From Gammaproteobacteria bacterium (GTDB taxonomy: Bacteria > Pseudomonadota > Gammaproteobacteria > Ga0077536): 64,000 nucleotides of DNA. A program made the position numbers and the translations under genes. Shown piece by piece: positions 8,935 to 21,443 of the stretch (positions are counted from its first letter, which is position 1; the number at the start of each line of letters is the position of its first letter). The notes below the pieces were generated by a model. It did not search any database. It saw only the letters and a program-made list of their open reading frames with translations, and was not told where the DNA came from. The stretch covers positions 62,001 through 126,000 of the forward strand of contig JACPPA010000014.1 in the NCBI GenBank assembly GCA_016191285.1. The letters run 5' to 3'.

Positions 8935-10848
8935 TCAGATCGCTAATTGCCGGCCACTCTCGACGACGTTGTCACTTGGGAGCTTGAAGAAGTCAGTAAC
9001 GTGGTGCGCATTTCTCTCCATCGCGGAGAATAGGGCGGTTTCCCACGCCGGTAGTCCCGTACCGTCCTCTCTATGCACAACGATTGCATGGCCTATGTAA
9101 TAAGTGACGTCGTCGAGCGGAATCGAGCAACCTCGTTGATGCGCCATATCGAGCATGGCGGGAACATCTGGCCGCTCCATAAAGCCATAACGCACCCTTG
9201 CACGCCAGCAATTCGGCGCAACCGTCGCTAGCGATAAGCGGTCTGCGTCCCCCACCCACGGCACAGCCGCTATTTCGACGTTCAGCACGAGCAGATAGGC
9301 ATGCAACGCTCGATTGTGATTGACGTGCCAGACCATCACCGGTGGCGTGTCGCGCAGCGTTCGCGTCAAGAATACCGCCGCCCCAGGTACTCTCGGGATG
9401 TTCCGTGACGCAACGGAGGCGAGGAATTCGTCGATTGGGATCAGTCGTTCGCCGAGAGTTTTCGAAACAACCGTCGAGCCGTGATGCCAAATCAACATTG
9501 TTCCGTAAACAACGCTCGCGAGCAGCAGGGGCACGTAACCGCCCTCGACAATCTTGACTATATTCGCCAAAAAGAACGCACTATCGATGCACAGGAAGAG
9601 CCCAGCAATCGTTCCTGCCGCGAACAAACCCCAGCCCCACACCTCGCGCATCGCGATATACAACAGCACGGAAGTCAGCAGCATTGTCGCGGAAACGGCA
9701 ATGCCGAAAGCGGAAGCTAGATTGCTGGACTGCCCGAAGAATAGCGTCAGACCGATGGTGACGATCATCAGCAACCAGTTAACAACTCCAACATAGATCT
9801 GGCCATAACCGGCTTCGGAGGTTTGGGTGATCCGCAAACGCGGTAGCCAGCCAAGTTGAATTGCTTGCCGGGTCATCGAAAATGCTCCGGTGATGATCGA
9901 TTGGCTGGCGATGATCGTTGCAAGCGTAGCCAGGATAACGAAAGGAATGAGGAAGGGTCCCGGACACAGGCGGTAGAAAATGTTATCGGCTACCGGCGCG
10001 CCTTCCATCACGATAGCAGTCTGACCTGCGTAACTTAGTACAAGGCTCGGCAGAACGATGGCCGACCACGCGAGGCGAATGGGTCCGCGGCCGAATTGGC
10101 CCATGTCCGCGTACAGTGCTTCCGCTCCGGTCACGCACAGGAACACCCCGCCGAGGACGAGAAAACTCGAATAACCGTTCGAAAATAAGTAATGCAGTCC
10201 ACGGAGCGGATTTATCGCAATCAAGACCGACGGATGTTGGACAATTCCCCAGGCGCCGAGCACTGCAATGGTAAAAAACCAAAGGCCCATAATCGGACCA
10301 AACGCCTTGCCGATTCTCGACGTCCCGAGTGGTTGGATGCCAAACAGCGCAACCAGGATCGCGATCGATATCGGTAAGATATAGGGTTTCAAAGTCGGCG
10401 CCGCGAGGTTGAGTCCCTCGATTGCGGATAGCACTGATATCGCGGGAGTAATGGCGCCGTCGCCGTAGATTAACGCCGCCCCAAACAGCCCGGCCGCGAC
10501 AATCATGGGCCTCCGATGCTGCTTGGTACCGAGCAGCGCCATCAAAGCGAGAATCCCTCCTTCACCATCGTTGTCGATCCGCATCGCGACGATCACATAT
10601 TTTACCGACGTGACCATGATAAGCGTCCACAGAATCAGTGAAAGGGAACCAAGCGCGGTGTCGGCCTGAGGATTTCCACCGCTCATATCGAGGACCGTCT
10701 TCAGCGTATACAGCGGGCTCGTGCCGATGTCACCGAAGACTATGCCGAGAGCAGAGACCGCGATGCCAGCGCGATCTGAAAGATTGGACGCGTCGCTTGC
10801 CCCTCGTTTCGATCCTTTCGGCATGGCTTGCATGCTCCGCATGACCAC
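8935..10848 (-). CDS. kup: Kup-type potassium:proton symporter
   Basis: This 637-residue protein is close to E. coli Kup in length (622). The N-terminus shows the family signature ALGIVFGDIGTSPLYTLKTV (about residues 34-53), followed by about twelve membrane helices including FGAALIYGDGAITPAISVLS. A hydrophilic cytoplasmic C-terminal domain of about 170 residues follows (from about 465; RIPGAAVFLT-like region and NVVESG end). It imports K+ with protons, mainly in acid or hyperosmotic conditions. The gene stands alone on the minus strand. Confidence 0.93.
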   Translation of the reverse strand: MVMRSMQAMPKGSKRGASDASNLSDRAGIAVSALGIVFGDIGTSPLYTLKTVLDMSGGNPQADTALGSLSLILWTLIMVTSVKYVIVAMRIDNDGEGGILALMALLGTKQHRRPMIVAAGLFGAALIYGDGAITPAISVLSAIEGLNLAAPTLKPYILPISIAILVALFGIQPLGTSRIGKAFGPIMGLWFFTIAVLGAWGIVQHPSVLIAINPLRGLHYLFSNGYSSFLVLGGVFLCVTGAEALYADMGQFGRGPIRLAWSAIVLPSLVLSYAGQTAIVMEGAPVADNIFYRLCPGPFLIPFVILATLATIIASQSIITGAFSMTRQAIQLGWLPRLRITQTSEAGYGQIYVGVVNWLLMIVTIGLTLFFGQSSNLASAFGIAVSATMLLTSVLLYIAMREVWGWGLFAAGTIAGLFLCIDSAFFLANIVKIVEGGYVPLLLASVVYGTMLIWHHGSTVVSKTLGERLIPIDEFLASVASRNIPRVPGAAVFLTRTLRDTPPVMVWHVNHNRALHAYLLVLNVEIAAVPWVGDADRLSLATVAPNCWRARVRYGFMERPDVPAMLDMAHQRGCSIPLDDVTYYIGHAIVVHREDGTGLPAWETALFSAMERNAHHVTDFFKLPSDNVVESGRQLAI

Positions 10849-11002
10849 GATTCTACCCTCCGCTGATTGTCACGGCTGTGCCGTCCACTTTTACGACAAT
10901 GAAGGTCCGCGCCTGAGAAATATCAAGTGATCGATTGGCTTCCCGGCAATCGTTGATCGCGCATTTCCAGGCGGATCTCGGTGAAGTTTTGCGGATAATC
11001 GT

Positions 11003-11572
11003 TCAAACGAACGCCGTCGTCGCGACGATTATCCCCGCCGCCGCGGACGTAACCGAACCCCAAAACAACCAACGCCGCCGGGTCAGCGCGGTAATTGCGG
11101 CCAACGCGATTGCAATCTGAATCAATGTCAAGGCCAGGGCAAGCCGTTCATGCGGTTTCAGCCTCGCCTCGGATTCTTCGCCGAGCTTTTTCGATTCCGC
11201 CTGCAGCTTTCGGGCATCTATCAAAATAGTTGCCTTCTCTTCGTCTTCGGTCTTCTTGATCGCGAGATAGTGTGTTTTTGTTTCTCGTTCGGTTGAAAGT
11301 GAAGCAATCGCTTCGTCAAGGTGCGCCTTCACCGATTTTGCTTGATAGAAGGCAAATTGGTCGCTCGCCTCGGCCTGCTTCAGGATGCTTTGATTCTTGA
11401 GAAACATCGCCTCGTTCTGAGCGCTGCCGCTTTGGTAACTGATCAAGGCGCCAATCGTGGCGAGCATGGCGGTCATCAGGGCGACCTTCTGAACTAGACC
11501 ATCAGTCCTCTTGTCGTCGACCTCCTCCAGCGCATGTTCGTGCGGACCTGCCACTTCATATTCGTCGTCCAT
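11003..11572 (-). CDS. DUF4337-type membrane protein
   Basis: I choose the ATG at 11572 (MDDEYEVAGPHEHALEEVDD, 189 residues) because GAGGAG lies 6 nt upstream. The pattern of an acidic His-containing N-terminus, then a helix VALMTAMLATIGALISYQSG followed by QNEAMFLKN, matches the DUF4337 family as I know it. A long charged, probably coiled-coil segment (about residues 60-135) separates it from two C-terminal hydrophobic helices. The biochemical role is unknown. It stands alone, divergent from the next small gene. Confidence 0.75.
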   Translation of the reverse strand: MDDEYEVAGPHEHALEEVDDKRTDGLVQKVALMTAMLATIGALISYQSGSAQNEAMFLKNQSILKQAEASDQFAFYQAKSVKAHLDEAIASLSTERETKTHYLAIKKTEDEEKATILIDARKLQAESKKLGEESEARLKPHERLALALTLIQIAIALAAITALTRRRWLFWGSVTSAAAGIIVATTAFV

Positions 11573-11893
11573 TGATTTCTCCTCGCGGTGCGCGCGCAGA
11601 TCCGAGCCATCGTTCGTGCTTATCGTACACCGCAACAATAAATTTGTGCGCGCTGACGAAAGCCAATTGGCCGAAACTCTCCGACACCGCGTCTTCGCGA
11701 GCACTCAATCGCACTCGGCGAATGATTCCATGAATGGTTTGACTCACCAACGTCTTAAGCAAACCTTAAAATCCGCCTTGAGAGGCGAAAATAAATATCG
11801 AACTGATCACGCGGAATTCAGGAACGCCAATACGCGTCGTCAGTCCTATCTCCATGGCGGTAATTGTCCGCCAAATCGCGAAGTGGAGCTTGG
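11573..11893. other. 321-bp divergent intergenic region
   Basis: This gap lies between the DUF4337 gene and the small gene at 11894. I find no convincing gene or clear -35/-10 pair. The right half is somewhat AT-richer (about 11760-11820) and presumably holds promoters. Confidence 0.4.
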
Positions 11894-12289
11894 ATGAATA
11901 CTCCCGATCAACTTCAACAACGGTCACGATTACGCCGACGGCTTTTAACCGCGCAGTCGATGCCGAATGCTGCTGATGCACAAGATTTGGTCGAGCAGAC
12001 CGCCGCACGGCAACGCGATCCGGGTTATCTACTCGCCTTGCGCATTAGGTCGCTGGAACGCGCGGTCGAAGAGGCAACGTACGAAATCGCGGATCTTAGA
12101 CGGGATTATAAAGCGCGGCGGGCAGCGCCCAGCGCACGGCACCGCAGGGAAACGCCAGCCGCATCGTTAGATCCAAAGCGGGTGACCTTGCGAATTCAGG
12201 ACCACCGTACGCGCGGTTTTTATCGCCCTGATGGAGATGCCTGGATCGGGGTTACAGGTCAAACACCTCGCAACAAGGACGTGTCCTGA
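11894..12289 (+). CDS. Hypothetical charged protein, probable coiled coil
   Basis: The frame from the ATG at 11894 has a weak GTGGAG upstream and encodes 131 residues. The sequence is Arg/Gln/Glu-rich (QQRSRLRRRLLTAQSM, IRSLERAVEEATYEIADLRR), which suggests an alpha-helical or coiled-coil fold. The end is basic and unstructured. I recognise no family. No longer frame competes on the other strand, but codon evidence is limited and this may not be a real gene. Confidence 0.4.
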   Translation: MNTPDQLQQRSRLRRRLLTAQSMPNAADAQDLVEQTAARQRDPGYLLALRIRSLERAVEEATYEIADLRRDYKARRAAPSARHRRETPAASLDPKRVTLRIQDHRTRGFYRPDGDAWIGVTGQTPRNKDVS

Positions 12290-12464
12290 ACACCAAGCTC
12301 GATCTTCAAAGGCTGCTTCCGACCACTACGTGCGCTTCGATCGGTTGGAGCTTATCTGACTCATCGCGACTTTATCGGCGACGCGTTGCCCAACGGTAAG
12401 TTCGGTTTCGCCGCGAGTTGTGAGCGATCGAAAAATTAGGATCCGAGCGTAACCGTGGGCAGCC

Positions 12465-13886
12465 TTACTGGCTTGGTTCTGCCTGCCAACCACCGCCCAA
12501 CGCACTCACCAGGCCCGCGCTCGCGACCAGCCGGCGCGCGGTGAGGTCGAGACCGGAACGCTTGGTATTCAACGCATTCGCCTGGGCGGTAACCACGCTC
12601 AAATAGTCCACCGTCCCAGCTAGATATTGGTTCATTGATAATTGGGCCGCTTGATCCGCGGTGCGCTCGGCGGCTTGCTGCGCGACGCTTTCGTCAGCCA
12701 ACACGCGCAGCGCCACCAGGTTGTCTTCTACTTCCTGCAATCCGATCAGCACGGTCTGACGATACTGCGCGACAGTCTGGTCATAAACCGCGATCGCCTG
12801 CTCCTTTTGCGCGGAACGCAGGCCCCCGTCAAATAAAACTTCGGCGAATGCCGGCCCTAACGACCAGAAACTATTCGGCAACGCGAGTAGCCGGCCGAAA
12901 CTCGAGGCCTGGAATCCCGCCGCGGCGTTCAACGTCAGCGACGGGAAATACGCGGCTTGGGCGACACCGATCTTCGCATTCGCCGCGGCGACTCGACGCT
13001 CGCTGGCGGCGATGTCGGGGCGCCGCTCCAGCAGTGCCGACGGCACTTCTACCGGCATGTCCGACAACACTGGCAACGTGCTGGTGGGCGCGAGCGAGAA
13101 TTCAGCCGGGGCCTTGCCGACCAACAGCGCGATTGCATGTTCCAATTTCGCCCGTTGCACGCCGAGATCTATTGCCTGGGCGCGAGTGGTGGTGAGCAAG
13201 GTCTCGGCCTGTGCGATATCGAGCCGCGCCGCGACGCCAGCTTTATAGCGATTGCGCGTGATCTGTAACGAGCGTGCGTAGCCGGCGACGGTGTCGTCGA
13301 GCAACCGACGCACGGCGTCGTTGACCCGCAATTGCGCATAAGACTGCACCAGGGTGCTCTGCGCGCTCAGCAACGCGGCCGCCAAATCCGCCTTACTTGC
13401 GGCCGCCGCCGCTTGATTGGACTCGACTGTCCGCCGAATGCCGCCCCACAGATCCGGCTGCCAGCTCGCGGTACCGGAGAGCTTGGTGGTGTTAACCGCC
13501 GTGCTTCTCGCCGGGACACCCAACTCGGCGCTGGCGCCACCCGGACCCTTGCTGCGGCTACCGCTTAAGCCCGTACTTATCGTCGGGAAGTAACTCGAGT
13601 GGGCGGCCGCCAACAGCGCGACGGCTTGCCGGTATTGGGCTTCAATCGCACGTAGATTCTGGTTCGACACGGCGACCTGGGCGACCAACGCATTTAGCTC
13701 CGGATCGTTGTACACCGTCCACCAGTCGGCGCGCGGCGCCTCATCGCTGGGATGCGCGATCTTCCAGCCTGCCGCTTCTTTATAAATCGGCGGCGCCGTC
13801 ATTTCAGGCCGATGATAATCGGGCCCCAGGGTGCAGGCAGCGAGCAGCACCACGCAGACAATTAATGCGGGCGCGCGGATTGTCAT
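12465..13886 (-). CDS. Outer membrane efflux lipoprotein, NodT/OprM family
   Basis: The start is the ATG at 13886, which overlaps the stop of the upstream RND gene in an ATGA. The protein then starts [18 protein letters not shown] (473 residues), with a lipobox LLAAC at about residue 18 and the classic [11 protein letters not shown] after it. Two repeated helical outer-membrane-efflux domains follow. It forms the outer membrane exit duct for the MdtABC-like pump encoded directly upstream and is the last gene of that operon. Lipid anchoring and the RP/DYxRP motif distinguish it from TolC itself. Confidence 0.9.
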   Translation of the reverse strand: MTIRAPALIVCVVLLAACTLGPDYHRPEMTAPPIYKEAAGWKIAHPSDEAPRADWWTVYNDPELNALVAQVAVSNQNLRAIEAQYRQAVALLAAAHSSYFPTISTGLSGSRSKGPGGASAELGVPARSTAVNTTKLSGTASWQPDLWGGIRRTVESNQAAAAASKADLAAALLSAQSTLVQSYAQLRVNDAVRRLLDDTVAGYARSLQITRNRYKAGVAARLDIAQAETLLTTTRAQAIDLGVQRAKLEHAIALLVGKAPAEFSLAPTSTLPVLSDMPVEVPSALLERRPDIAASERRVAAANAKIGVAQAAYFPSLTLNAAAGFQASSFGRLLALPNSFWSLGPAFAEVLFDGGLRSAQKEQAIAVYDQTVAQYRQTVLIGLQEVEDNLVALRVLADESVAQQAAERTADQAAQLSMNQYLAGTVDYLSVVTAQANALNTKRSGLDLTARRLVASAGLVSALGGGWQAEPSQ

Positions 13887-16800
13887 CCCGCAAATCCTGC
13901 GTTCGACGCGACGCCACGCCCGGACCGCGGCCTCCGCCACCCTTGCGCCACCCGATCCAGGTAGAGATAAACCACCGGCGTGGTATACAAGGTCAGCAAT
14001 TGGCTCAAGGCCAGTCCGCCGACAATGGCAATCCCCAAGGGCTGCCGCAGTTCAGCGCCCTGGCCGGCGGCAACGGCGAGCGGAACGGCGCCGAATAACG
14101 CGGCGAAGGTGGTCATCACAATCGGCCGGAAGCGCATCAAGCACGCCTGAAAGATCGCGTCCTCGGCACTCACCAATGATTCGCGGCGCAGTTGTTGCGC
14201 GAAGTCGATCATCATGATCGCGTTCTTTTTGACGATTCCAACCAGCAGCAGCACACCGATCAACGCGAGCAGACTGAAATCCAGGTGTCGTGCCTGCAGC
14301 GCCAGCAGCGCACCGACCCCGGCCGAGGGCAAGGTCGAAAGAATCGTCAACGGATGGATGTAGCTCTCATAGAGAATGCCGAGCACGATGTACACGGCCG
14401 CCAAGGCGCCGACGATCAACAACACCTGATTTGCCAGCGCTTCCTGAAACACTTTCGCCGTACCCTGGAATTCGCCGGTCAGGGTGCTCGGTCCACCGAG
14501 CTTCTTCATGGCGGCTTCGATGTCTTGGGTAGCCACCGACAACGGCACGCTGGGCGGTAGATTGAACGAAATGGTCGTGGCGGCGAATTGCCCTTGATGG
14601 TTGACGGACAAGGCGGTATTTCGCGATTCGATGCGGCTGAACGCCGAGAACGGCACGCTCGCGCCAGCGGGCGAGACGATGTAAATCCGGTTCAGCGCTT
14701 CGGGGCTCCGCAGATAATCGGGTGCGGCTTCGAGCACCACTCGATATTGATTCAACGGCGTGTAAATGGTCGAGATCAGCCGTTGCCCGAATAGATCGTT
14801 CAGGGTGGTGTCGATCAGCCGCTGCGTCAGGCCAAGGCGCGCCACCGCGTCACGGTCGACGGTAAGCATGGTTTCAACGCCCTTGTCCTGCTGATCGGTG
14901 TTGACATCGACCAGCTTCGGCAAGCGGCGGAGCGCGGCTAGTACGCGTGGCGACCAGATCCGTAGCTCATCGCTGGTCGCGCCGCGCAGCGTGTATTGGT
15001 ACTGGGCGTTGGACGCTCGCCCTCCCGCGCGCAAGTCCTGGACTGGTTGCATGAACAAAATCGCCCCGGCGATGTGGGCGAGGCGCGGTCGTAGCCGCGC
15101 GATGACGACATGCGACGAAACCTTGCGTTCGGTAAGTGGTTTCAGCGAGACGAAAACGAAGCCGCCGCCACGCTGCCCGCCGACCGACCCAACGGCGACA
15201 TCGACCGCGGGGTCGCGTTTGATGACATCGAGGATCGCAATCAATTTCGTGCGCAGATCCTGAAATGAAATATCTTGGTCGGCCTGGATCCCGCCCATGA
15301 TTTTGCCCGTGTCCTGCAGCGGAAAGAATCCTTTCGGCACGGTGACATACAGGTAGACATTGAAAGCCACCGTCGCCAGCAAAATCAACAACACACTCAA
15401 CCGATGGCGCAGCGCCCAGTCCAAACTCCGTTGATAAGCGGCAACGCAAGCGTTGAACGCGCGTTCAGCGCCACGCGTCAACGCGTTAGTCGAGATGTCG
15501 CGATGCGGTTTTAAAAGCTTCGCGCACATCATCGGCGTGGTGGTTAGCGAGACCAACAGCGAGACCACGATGGCGGCCGACAAAGTCACGGCGAACTCGC
15601 GAAATAAGCGCCCGACCAATCCCCCCATGAACAAGATCGGAACAAATACCGCGATCAAGGACAGGCTCATCGACACCACCGTGAAACTCACCTCGCGCAC
15701 CCCCTGCCGCGCGGCGGCTTCCGGCGACATCCCCGCGTCGAGGTGACGCGACACGTTTTCGAGCACCACCACCGCATCGTCGACGACGAAGCCGGTGGCG
15801 ATGGTCAAGGCCATCAACGACATCGTGTTCAGACTGAAGCCAGCGAAATACATCGCACCGAAAGTCCCGAGCAACGAGACCGGTACCGCCACGGCGGGGA
15901 TCAACGTCGCGCGGCCATTGCGCAGGAATAGAAACACCGTCATCACCACTAACGCCGTTGAGATCGCCAACGCGAACTCGACATCGTGCAGCGAAGCCAA
16001 GATCCCAGGCGTGCGATCCATGACGACTGACAGTTCCAGAGCGCCTGGGATCGCGCTACGCAGCGGCGGCAGCAAGGCCTTTACGTGATCGACGGTGTCG
16101 ATAATGTTGGCGCCGGGCTGGCGATTGAGGACCAATAGCACCGCCGGCTTGCCGTTGGCAAACCCGGCGTTACGCACGTCTTGCACCGAATCCGTGACGT
16201 CGGCGACGTCGGCGAGCCTAATCGGCGCGCCGTTACGATAGGCGATGATCAGCGGCCGATAAGCGGCGGCAGTGTTTGCCTGGTCGTTGGCTTCGATCTG
16301 CCAACGCCGGCGACCATCCTCGATCACCCCCTTGGGTTGATTAACATTGGCGGCGGTAATCGCCGTGCGCACGGTTTCCATCCCAATCGCGTACCGGCTC
16401 AGCAGGGGTGGCTGCACAGCGACGCGAACCGCCGGCAGTGCGCTGCCACCGATCGTGACTTGACCGACACCCGGCACCTGCGAAAGCCGCTGCGCAAGCA
16501 CGGTCGACGCGGTGTCATAGAGCTGGCCCTGGGTCATGACGTCCGAGGTCAACGCCAGGATCAGAATCGGGGAATCCGCCGGGTTGACCTTGCGATAGGT
16601 TGGATTGGTCGGTAGCCCGCTCGGGAGCAACGCGCGCGCCGCATTGATTGCCCCCTGTACGTCGCGTGCGGCGCCGTCGATGTCGCGATTCAGCTCGAAT
16701 TGCAGAATGATATTGGTGGTGCCGAGCGAACTCGACGAAGTCATCTCGGTGACGCCTGCGATCTGACCTAAGGTGCGTTCCAGGGGCGCCGCGAGCGTCG

Positions 16801-16981
16801 TCGCGATAGTGTCCGGGCTCGCGCCGGGTAGCGCCGCCTGCACCGCGATCGTCGGAAAATCGACCTGCGGTAATGGCGCCACCGGCAGCAACGTGAACGA
16901 CAGGATCCCACCCAGTGCAACCGCGAGCGTTAGCAAGGTCGTCGCGACGGGTCTCGCGATAAACACCGCCGAGATACTCAT
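13883..16981 (-). CDS. mdtC: RND efflux permease, MdtC-like
   Basis: I choose the ATG at 16981 ([20 protein letters not shown], 1032 residues). It overlaps the preceding gene's TGA by four bases (ATGA); the longer frame to 17227 is not family-like. The layout is that of HAE1/RND pumps: helix 1, a large periplasmic porter loop with [20 protein letters not shown], helices 2-6 with the proton relay pair in [15 protein letters not shown], a second large loop, then helices 8-12 with [14 protein letters not shown]. Heteromeric MdtBC pumps export bile salts, novobiocin and similar compounds in enterics. The substrate here is unknown. Confidence 0.92.
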   Translation of the reverse strand: MSISAVFIARPVATTLLTLAVALGGILSFTLLPVAPLPQVDFPTIAVQAALPGASPDTIATTLAAPLERTLGQIAGVTEMTSSSSLGTTNIILQFELNRDIDGAARDVQGAINAARALLPSGLPTNPTYRKVNPADSPILILALTSDVMTQGQLYDTASTVLAQRLSQVPGVGQVTIGGSALPAVRVAVQPPLLSRYAIGMETVRTAITAANVNQPKGVIEDGRRRWQIEANDQANTAAAYRPLIIAYRNGAPIRLADVADVTDSVQDVRNAGFANGKPAVLLVLNRQPGANIIDTVDHVKALLPPLRSAIPGALELSVVMDRTPGILASLHDVEFALAISTALVVMTVFLFLRNGRATLIPAVAVPVSLLGTFGAMYFAGFSLNTMSLMALTIATGFVVDDAVVVLENVSRHLDAGMSPEAAARQGVREVSFTVVSMSLSLIAVFVPILFMGGLVGRLFREFAVTLSAAIVVSLLVSLTTTPMMCAKLLKPHRDISTNALTRGAERAFNACVAAYQRSLDWALRHRLSVLLILLATVAFNVYLYVTVPKGFFPLQDTGKIMGGIQADQDISFQDLRTKLIAILDVIKRDPAVDVAVGSVGGQRGGGFVFVSLKPLTERKVSSHVVIARLRPRLAHIAGAILFMQPVQDLRAGGRASNAQYQYTLRGATSDELRIWSPRVLAALRRLPKLVDVNTDQQDKGVETMLTVDRDAVARLGLTQRLIDTTLNDLFGQRLISTIYTPLNQYRVVLEAAPDYLRSPEALNRIYIVSPAGASVPFSAFSRIESRNTALSVNHQGQFAATTISFNLPPSVPLSVATQDIEAAMKKLGGPSTLTGEFQGTAKVFQEALANQVLLIVGALAAVYIVLGILYESYIHPLTILSTLPSAGVGALLALQARHLDFSLLALIGVLLLVGIVKKNAIMMIDFAQQLRRESLVSAEDAIFQACLMRFRPIVMTTFAALFGAVPLAVAAGQGAELRQPLGIAIVGGLALSQLLTLYTTPVVYLYLDRVAQGWRRPRSGRGVASNAGFAG

Positions 16982-19900
16982 TGGGGCGCGACCATCGCGT
17001 GTTCGCGCCGACGGGCCGGCCGCCAGCGCGACCAACGATCGAATGTCAGATAGATCACCGGCGTGGTGAAGAGCGTGAGCACCTGACTCACGAGCAAGCC
17101 GCCCACCATCGTCAGTCCCAAGGGATGCCGCAACTCGGAACCGACCCCGGTGCCCAGCATCAGCGGCAGCGCGGCGAGCAACGCCGCCGAGGTCGTCATC
17201 AGTATCGGTCGTAGCCGCAGCAGACAAGCTTCATGGATCGCATCGCGCGGCGATTTACCGTGGTGGCGAACGGCCTCGAGTGCAAAATCGATCATCATGA
17301 TCGCGTTTTTCTTGACGATGCCGATTAGCAACACGATCCCAATAATGCCGATGACGCCGAGATCTTGGTGCGCCAGCATCAGCGCCAACAGCGCGCCGAT
17401 GCCGGCCGAGGGCAGCGTCGATAGAATCGTGATCGGATGGATATAGCTCTCATACAGCACGCCGAGCACGATATACATCGTCACGATCGCGGCAATGATC
17501 AATAGCAGTGTACTGTTGAGCGAAGCCTGGAACGCGAGCGTGGCGCCTTGGAAGTGAGTTTCCATGCTGGCGGGGAGATGCAAGTCACTAGCGATGACGT
17601 GAATCGCCTCGACCGCGTCGCCGAGCGACACCGCCGGCGGTAAATTGAAGGAGATCGTCGCCGCCGGAAATTGCCCGAGGTGGTTGATCGAAAGCGTTCC
17701 GGTGCGTTCGGACACGGTGACTAATGAACGCAAGGGGACCTGCGTGCCGGTTGGAGAGATGAGGTAGATGCCGCCCAGCGCCTCGAGCCCCGGGTTCAGA
17801 CTCCGATCAATCTCGAGCACCACGCGATAGAGGTTCGATTGCGTGTAGACGGTCGACACCAGCCGCTGGCCAAATGCGTTATACAGCGCGGTGTCGATCG
17901 CCGCCACGGTGATGCCGACGCGGCTGGCCGCCTCACGATCGATATCGAGATAGGCGATCAGTCCCTGATCCTGATAATCGGTCGTGACATCGGCGAGCGA
18001 CGGCGAGGCGCGGAGCGCGCCGACGAGTTTCGGCACCCACAGGCTAAGTTCATTCGGGTTGGTGGTCTGGACAGTGAACTGAAATTGCGTCCCGCTCGCG
18101 CGATCTTCGATCGTCAGATCCTGTACCGGCTGCAGGAACAGCGCGATCCCGGATACCGCGGCGGCCCGCTGCCGTAGCCTGCGCACCATCGCACTGGCAT
18201 CCAGGTCGCGCTCCGCGCGGGGCTTCAGATTGATCAGCATGCGGCCATTGTTCAAGGTGGCATTCGTGCCATCGACTCCGATGAAAGACGATAGGCTCTC
18301 GACTGCGGGATCTTCGAGCAATACGCTTGCGAGAGCTTCGGTGCGTTCGGCCATCGCACCAAACGAAATGCGCTGAGGCGCTTCAGTCAGGCCCTGAATG
18401 ACGCCGGTGTCCTGAAGCGGGAAAAAGCCCTTGGGAATGATAATGTACAGCGCCACGGTCAACACTAGAGTGGCGAGCACGACGAGTAGCGTGCCGCGTT
18501 GACGGTCGAGCACCCAATTTAGCAGTACGCCATAGCGCGCCGTGACGCGCTCGATCACCGCGCCGCTGGCGCGATAAAACGCGCCTTCCTCGGCGGCGCT
18601 CCGCGGCTTGAGGACCTTGGCGCATAGCGCCGGCACAAACGTCAGCGAGACCATCGCGGAAATCAGGATCGCGATCGCGAGCGACACGGCAAACTCGCGA
18701 AACAAGCGGCCGACCACATCGCCCATGAACAGCAGTGGGATCAGGACGGCGACCAACGAGAAGGTCAGCGAAATGATCGTGAACGCAATCTCCCGCGAAC
18801 CCTTCAGCGCCGCCTGCGACCCGGATTCGCCGGCCTGCACATGGCGCGCGATGTTTTCGATCATCACGATCGAATCGTCGACGACAAAACCGGTCGCGAT
18901 CGTGAGCGCCATCAGGGTCAGGTTATTGATACTGAAGCCGCACAGATACATCGCGCCGAAGGTGCCAATAAGCGATAACGGCACCGCGATGCTCGGAATG
19001 ATGGTCGCCGGTAGATTGCGTAGAAACAAAAAAATTACCAGCACGACCAACACAATCGAAATCAGCAGTTCAATTTCTACATCTCGCACCGAGGCGCGAA
19101 TCGTGCGCGTGCGATCGGTTAGCGTGGTCACTTCGACCGCCGCGGGCAGTCCCGAGGTGAGTTGTGGTAGCAACGCCTTGACCCGGTCCACCGTTTCGAT
19201 TGCATTCGCGCCAGGCTGGCGCTGCACGTTCAGAATTATCGCGGGCGTGATATTCGCCCACGCCGCCAAATAGACGTTCTCCGCCGAGTCTTCGGCCATT
19301 GCGATATCGCCGATCCTGAGCGCCGCGCCGTTCCGGTAACCGAGGATCAGCTGCGCATATTCCGCGGCAGAGTGCAGTTGGTCGTTGGCGGTGAGCGTCG
19401 AGGCATGCGCCGGTCCGTCAAAACTACCCTTCGGCAGATTGACGTTGGCGTTACCGATGGCGGTGCGCACATCGTCGAGATTGAGTCCGTGTGCAGCCAG
19501 CGCCCGTGGGTTTACCTTAATGCGGACGGCGGGTCGCTGACCGCCGCTGACCGAAACGAGACCAACCCCCGAGATCTCGGAGAGCTTTTGCACCAACCGG
19601 GTGTCGATCAAGTCTTCGACCTTGGGCAGCGGCAGCGTCTTCGACGTCACCGCCAAGGTCACCAGCGGCGCGTCGGCGGGATTAACTTTGTTATAGACAG
19701 GGGGCATCGGGAGATCGGTCGGCAGGACGCTGGTTGCCGCATTGACCGCGGCCTGGACCTCTTGCACGGCGACGTCCAAGGGCAAATCCAGCGCAAACTG
19801 CAAGGCGATGACCGAGGCGCCACCCGAACTCGTCGACAACATCTGCTTCAGACCCGGCATCTGCCCGAATTGCCGTTCCAGCGGCGCGGTGACCGAGGAG

Positions 19901-20079
19901 GTCATCACTTCGGGACCGGCTCCGGGATAGAGCGTCGATACTTGAATCGTCGGGTAGTCGAGTTGGGGTAACGCCGCCACCGGTAGCAGCCGATAAGCCA
20001 TCGCGCCAGCGAGCACGATCGCGATCATCAGCAGCGACGTCGCGACCGGACGTTCAATGAACCACTGCGAGGGATTCAT
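16978..20079 (-). CDS. mdtB: RND efflux permease, MdtB-like
   Basis: This 1033-residue RND permease begins [20 protein letters not shown], as MdtB proteins do. The porter entrance is [20 protein letters not shown]. The proton relay Asp-Asp lies in [15 protein letters not shown], and the C-terminal half has [17 protein letters not shown]. Its start codon overlaps the mdtA stop by one base (TGATG) and its stop overlaps mdtC by four, so the proteins are probably translated in fixed ratio as subunits of one heterotrimer. Two paralogous permeases in one operon are the defining mark of MdtBC-type systems. Confidence 0.93.
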   Translation of the reverse strand: MNPSQWFIERPVATSLLMIAIVLAGAMAYRLLPVAALPQLDYPTIQVSTLYPGAGPEVMTSSVTAPLERQFGQMPGLKQMLSTSSGGASVIALQFALDLPLDVAVQEVQAAVNAATSVLPTDLPMPPVYNKVNPADAPLVTLAVTSKTLPLPKVEDLIDTRLVQKLSEISGVGLVSVSGGQRPAVRIKVNPRALAAHGLNLDDVRTAIGNANVNLPKGSFDGPAHASTLTANDQLHSAAEYAQLILGYRNGAALRIGDIAMAEDSAENVYLAAWANITPAIILNVQRQPGANAIETVDRVKALLPQLTSGLPAAVEVTTLTDRTRTIRASVRDVEIELLISIVLVVLVIFLFLRNLPATIIPSIAVPLSLIGTFGAMYLCGFSINNLTLMALTIATGFVVDDSIVMIENIARHVQAGESGSQAALKGSREIAFTIISLTFSLVAVLIPLLFMGDVVGRLFREFAVSLAIAILISAMVSLTFVPALCAKVLKPRSAAEEGAFYRASGAVIERVTARYGVLLNWVLDRQRGTLLVVLATLVLTVALYIIIPKGFFPLQDTGVIQGLTEAPQRISFGAMAERTEALASVLLEDPAVESLSSFIGVDGTNATLNNGRMLINLKPRAERDLDASAMVRRLRQRAAAVSGIALFLQPVQDLTIEDRASGTQFQFTVQTTNPNELSLWVPKLVGALRASPSLADVTTDYQDQGLIAYLDIDREAASRVGITVAAIDTALYNAFGQRLVSTVYTQSNLYRVVLEIDRSLNPGLEALGGIYLISPTGTQVPLRSLVTVSERTGTLSINHLGQFPAATISFNLPPAVSLGDAVEAIHVIASDLHLPASMETHFQGATLAFQASLNSTLLLIIAAIVTMYIVLGVLYESYIHPITILSTLPSAGIGALLALMLAHQDLGVIGIIGIVLLIGIVKKNAIMMIDFALEAVRHHGKSPRDAIHEACLLRLRPILMTTSAALLAALPLMLGTGVGSELRHPLGLTMVGGLLVSQVLTLFTTPVIYLTFDRWSRWRPARRREHAMVAPQ

Positions 20080-21338
20080 CAGCTGCCCGGTGGCGACGCC
20101 GTCTCGCGCTGGCGCGGACCGCGTGTCGCGTCCCGGCGGGTGGTATCCGGCAATGGATCAGCGCCGCGGTCTTCGACCTTGACGCCTTCGCGCAGTTTAT
20201 CGACACCGTCGACCACGACTCGCTCGCCGGGTTCGACGCCGGAAGCGACGGCGACTTGGTCCTGATTTTGGGTCGCGATCCGCAGGTGGCGGAACGTCAC
20301 CGTGTGCTCGGGTGTCAACACATAGACGTACTCGCCGTCCGCGCCCTGCTGGACTGCTGCGCTGGGAATCAAGGTCGCGTCGCGCAAGGTGGCGACATGC
20401 AGCACGACATTGATGAACTGATTCGGAAACAGCGCGTCGTCTTGGTTGTCAAATTCAGCTTTAAGCTTAAGCGTGCCGGTCGCGGTGTCGATCTGATTGT
20501 CGAGCGTCACGACTCGTCCGCTCGCGAGCCGGCGGCTGCCCTGACGGTCAAGCGCGTCGACCGTCAGCGTCGTACCCGCTCCGAGGCGTTGCGCCACGTC
20601 CGGCAGCTTGTCGGCCGGGATCGAGAACACCGCGGAGATCGGCTGGGTTTCGGTGATGACCACCAATCCATTCGTATCATTGGCATGGACGATATTGCCC
20701 TGATCGACTTGACGCAGACCCAGGCGGCCGGAGATCGGGGCGACGATGTGCGCGTAGATGAGCTGCAACTTCGCGTTGGCTATTTGTGCCTGGTCGGCGA
20801 GCACGATGCCGCGATTCTGACGCACCAACGCTTCCTGGGTATCGACGAGTTGCTGCGCGATCGAATCCTCTTTCAGTAGCTGCCGGTAACGGGCCTGGTC
20901 GCGTTCCGAGTTCTCGAGTTGTGCCTGATCACGGGCGAGCTGGCCGACGGCCTGGTCGAGCTGGACGTGGAATGGCCGGCTGTCGATGTCAGCGAGCGAA
21001 TCGCCGGCTTTGACCCGCTGCCCCTCGCGAAAATGGATGCGGGTAAGCTCGCCGTCGACCCGGCTATGGACGGTGACGGTATTGCGCGCCGTCACCGTAC
21101 CCAAGGCGGCGAGCGTGATATCCATATCACCGCGGGTGGCGGGCGCCGTTTGTACCGGCGCGGGACGCTGTCGTTCGTCACCCGTACGGAGGTCCGCGGC
21201 ACGCGAACGGGCAGCGGCCTGCCACGGCGGCAATGAACCGCGGCCGGCGATCAAAATCAGAACCGCTATCAGGGCTACGGCAATCGCGATTTTTTTCAGG
21301 TGTTTCAAGGTAGGCGGTTCGCTTTTCGTTAAGACCAC
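20079..21338 (-). CDS. mdtA: RND membrane fusion protein, MdtA-like
   Basis: This 419-residue periplasmic adaptor has an N-terminal membrane anchor ([17 protein letters not shown], about residues 16-32). The lipoyl half ([20 protein letters not shown]), a helical hairpin (about 130-190) and a beta-barrel domain follow. The C-terminus is a Pro/Arg/Asp-rich tail, as in MdtA. It bridges the inner-membrane MdtBC-like permeases and the NodT-like channel. It is first in the four-gene operon, and the leader at 21339-21443 should hold the promoter. No linked regulator is visible: baeSR, which controls mdtABC in E. coli, is not adjacent. Confidence 0.92.
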   Translation of the reverse strand: MVLTKSEPPTLKHLKKIAIAVALIAVLILIAGRGSLPPWQAAARSRAADLRTGDERQRPAPVQTAPATRGDMDITLAALGTVTARNTVTVHSRVDGELTRIHFREGQRVKAGDSLADIDSRPFHVQLDQAVGQLARDQAQLENSERDQARYRQLLKEDSIAQQLVDTQEALVRQNRGIVLADQAQIANAKLQLIYAHIVAPISGRLGLRQVDQGNIVHANDTNGLVVITETQPISAVFSIPADKLPDVAQRLGAGTTLTVDALDRQGSRRLASGRVVTLDNQIDTATGTLKLKAEFDNQDDALFPNQFINVVLHVATLRDATLIPSAAVQQGADGEYVYVLTPEHTVTFRHLRIATQNQDQVAVASGVEPGERVVVDGVDKLREGVKVEDRGADPLPDTTRRDATRGPRQRETASPPGS

Positions 21339-21443
21339 GCTATCGATACCCGAGTTCGAAGCGGGTTTGTATCCGCACGTATCAATGGTTACGGCAGACG
21401 GGTGGTCGCGATGTCGGCCGCGGTTTCATCATCGGGTAGCACG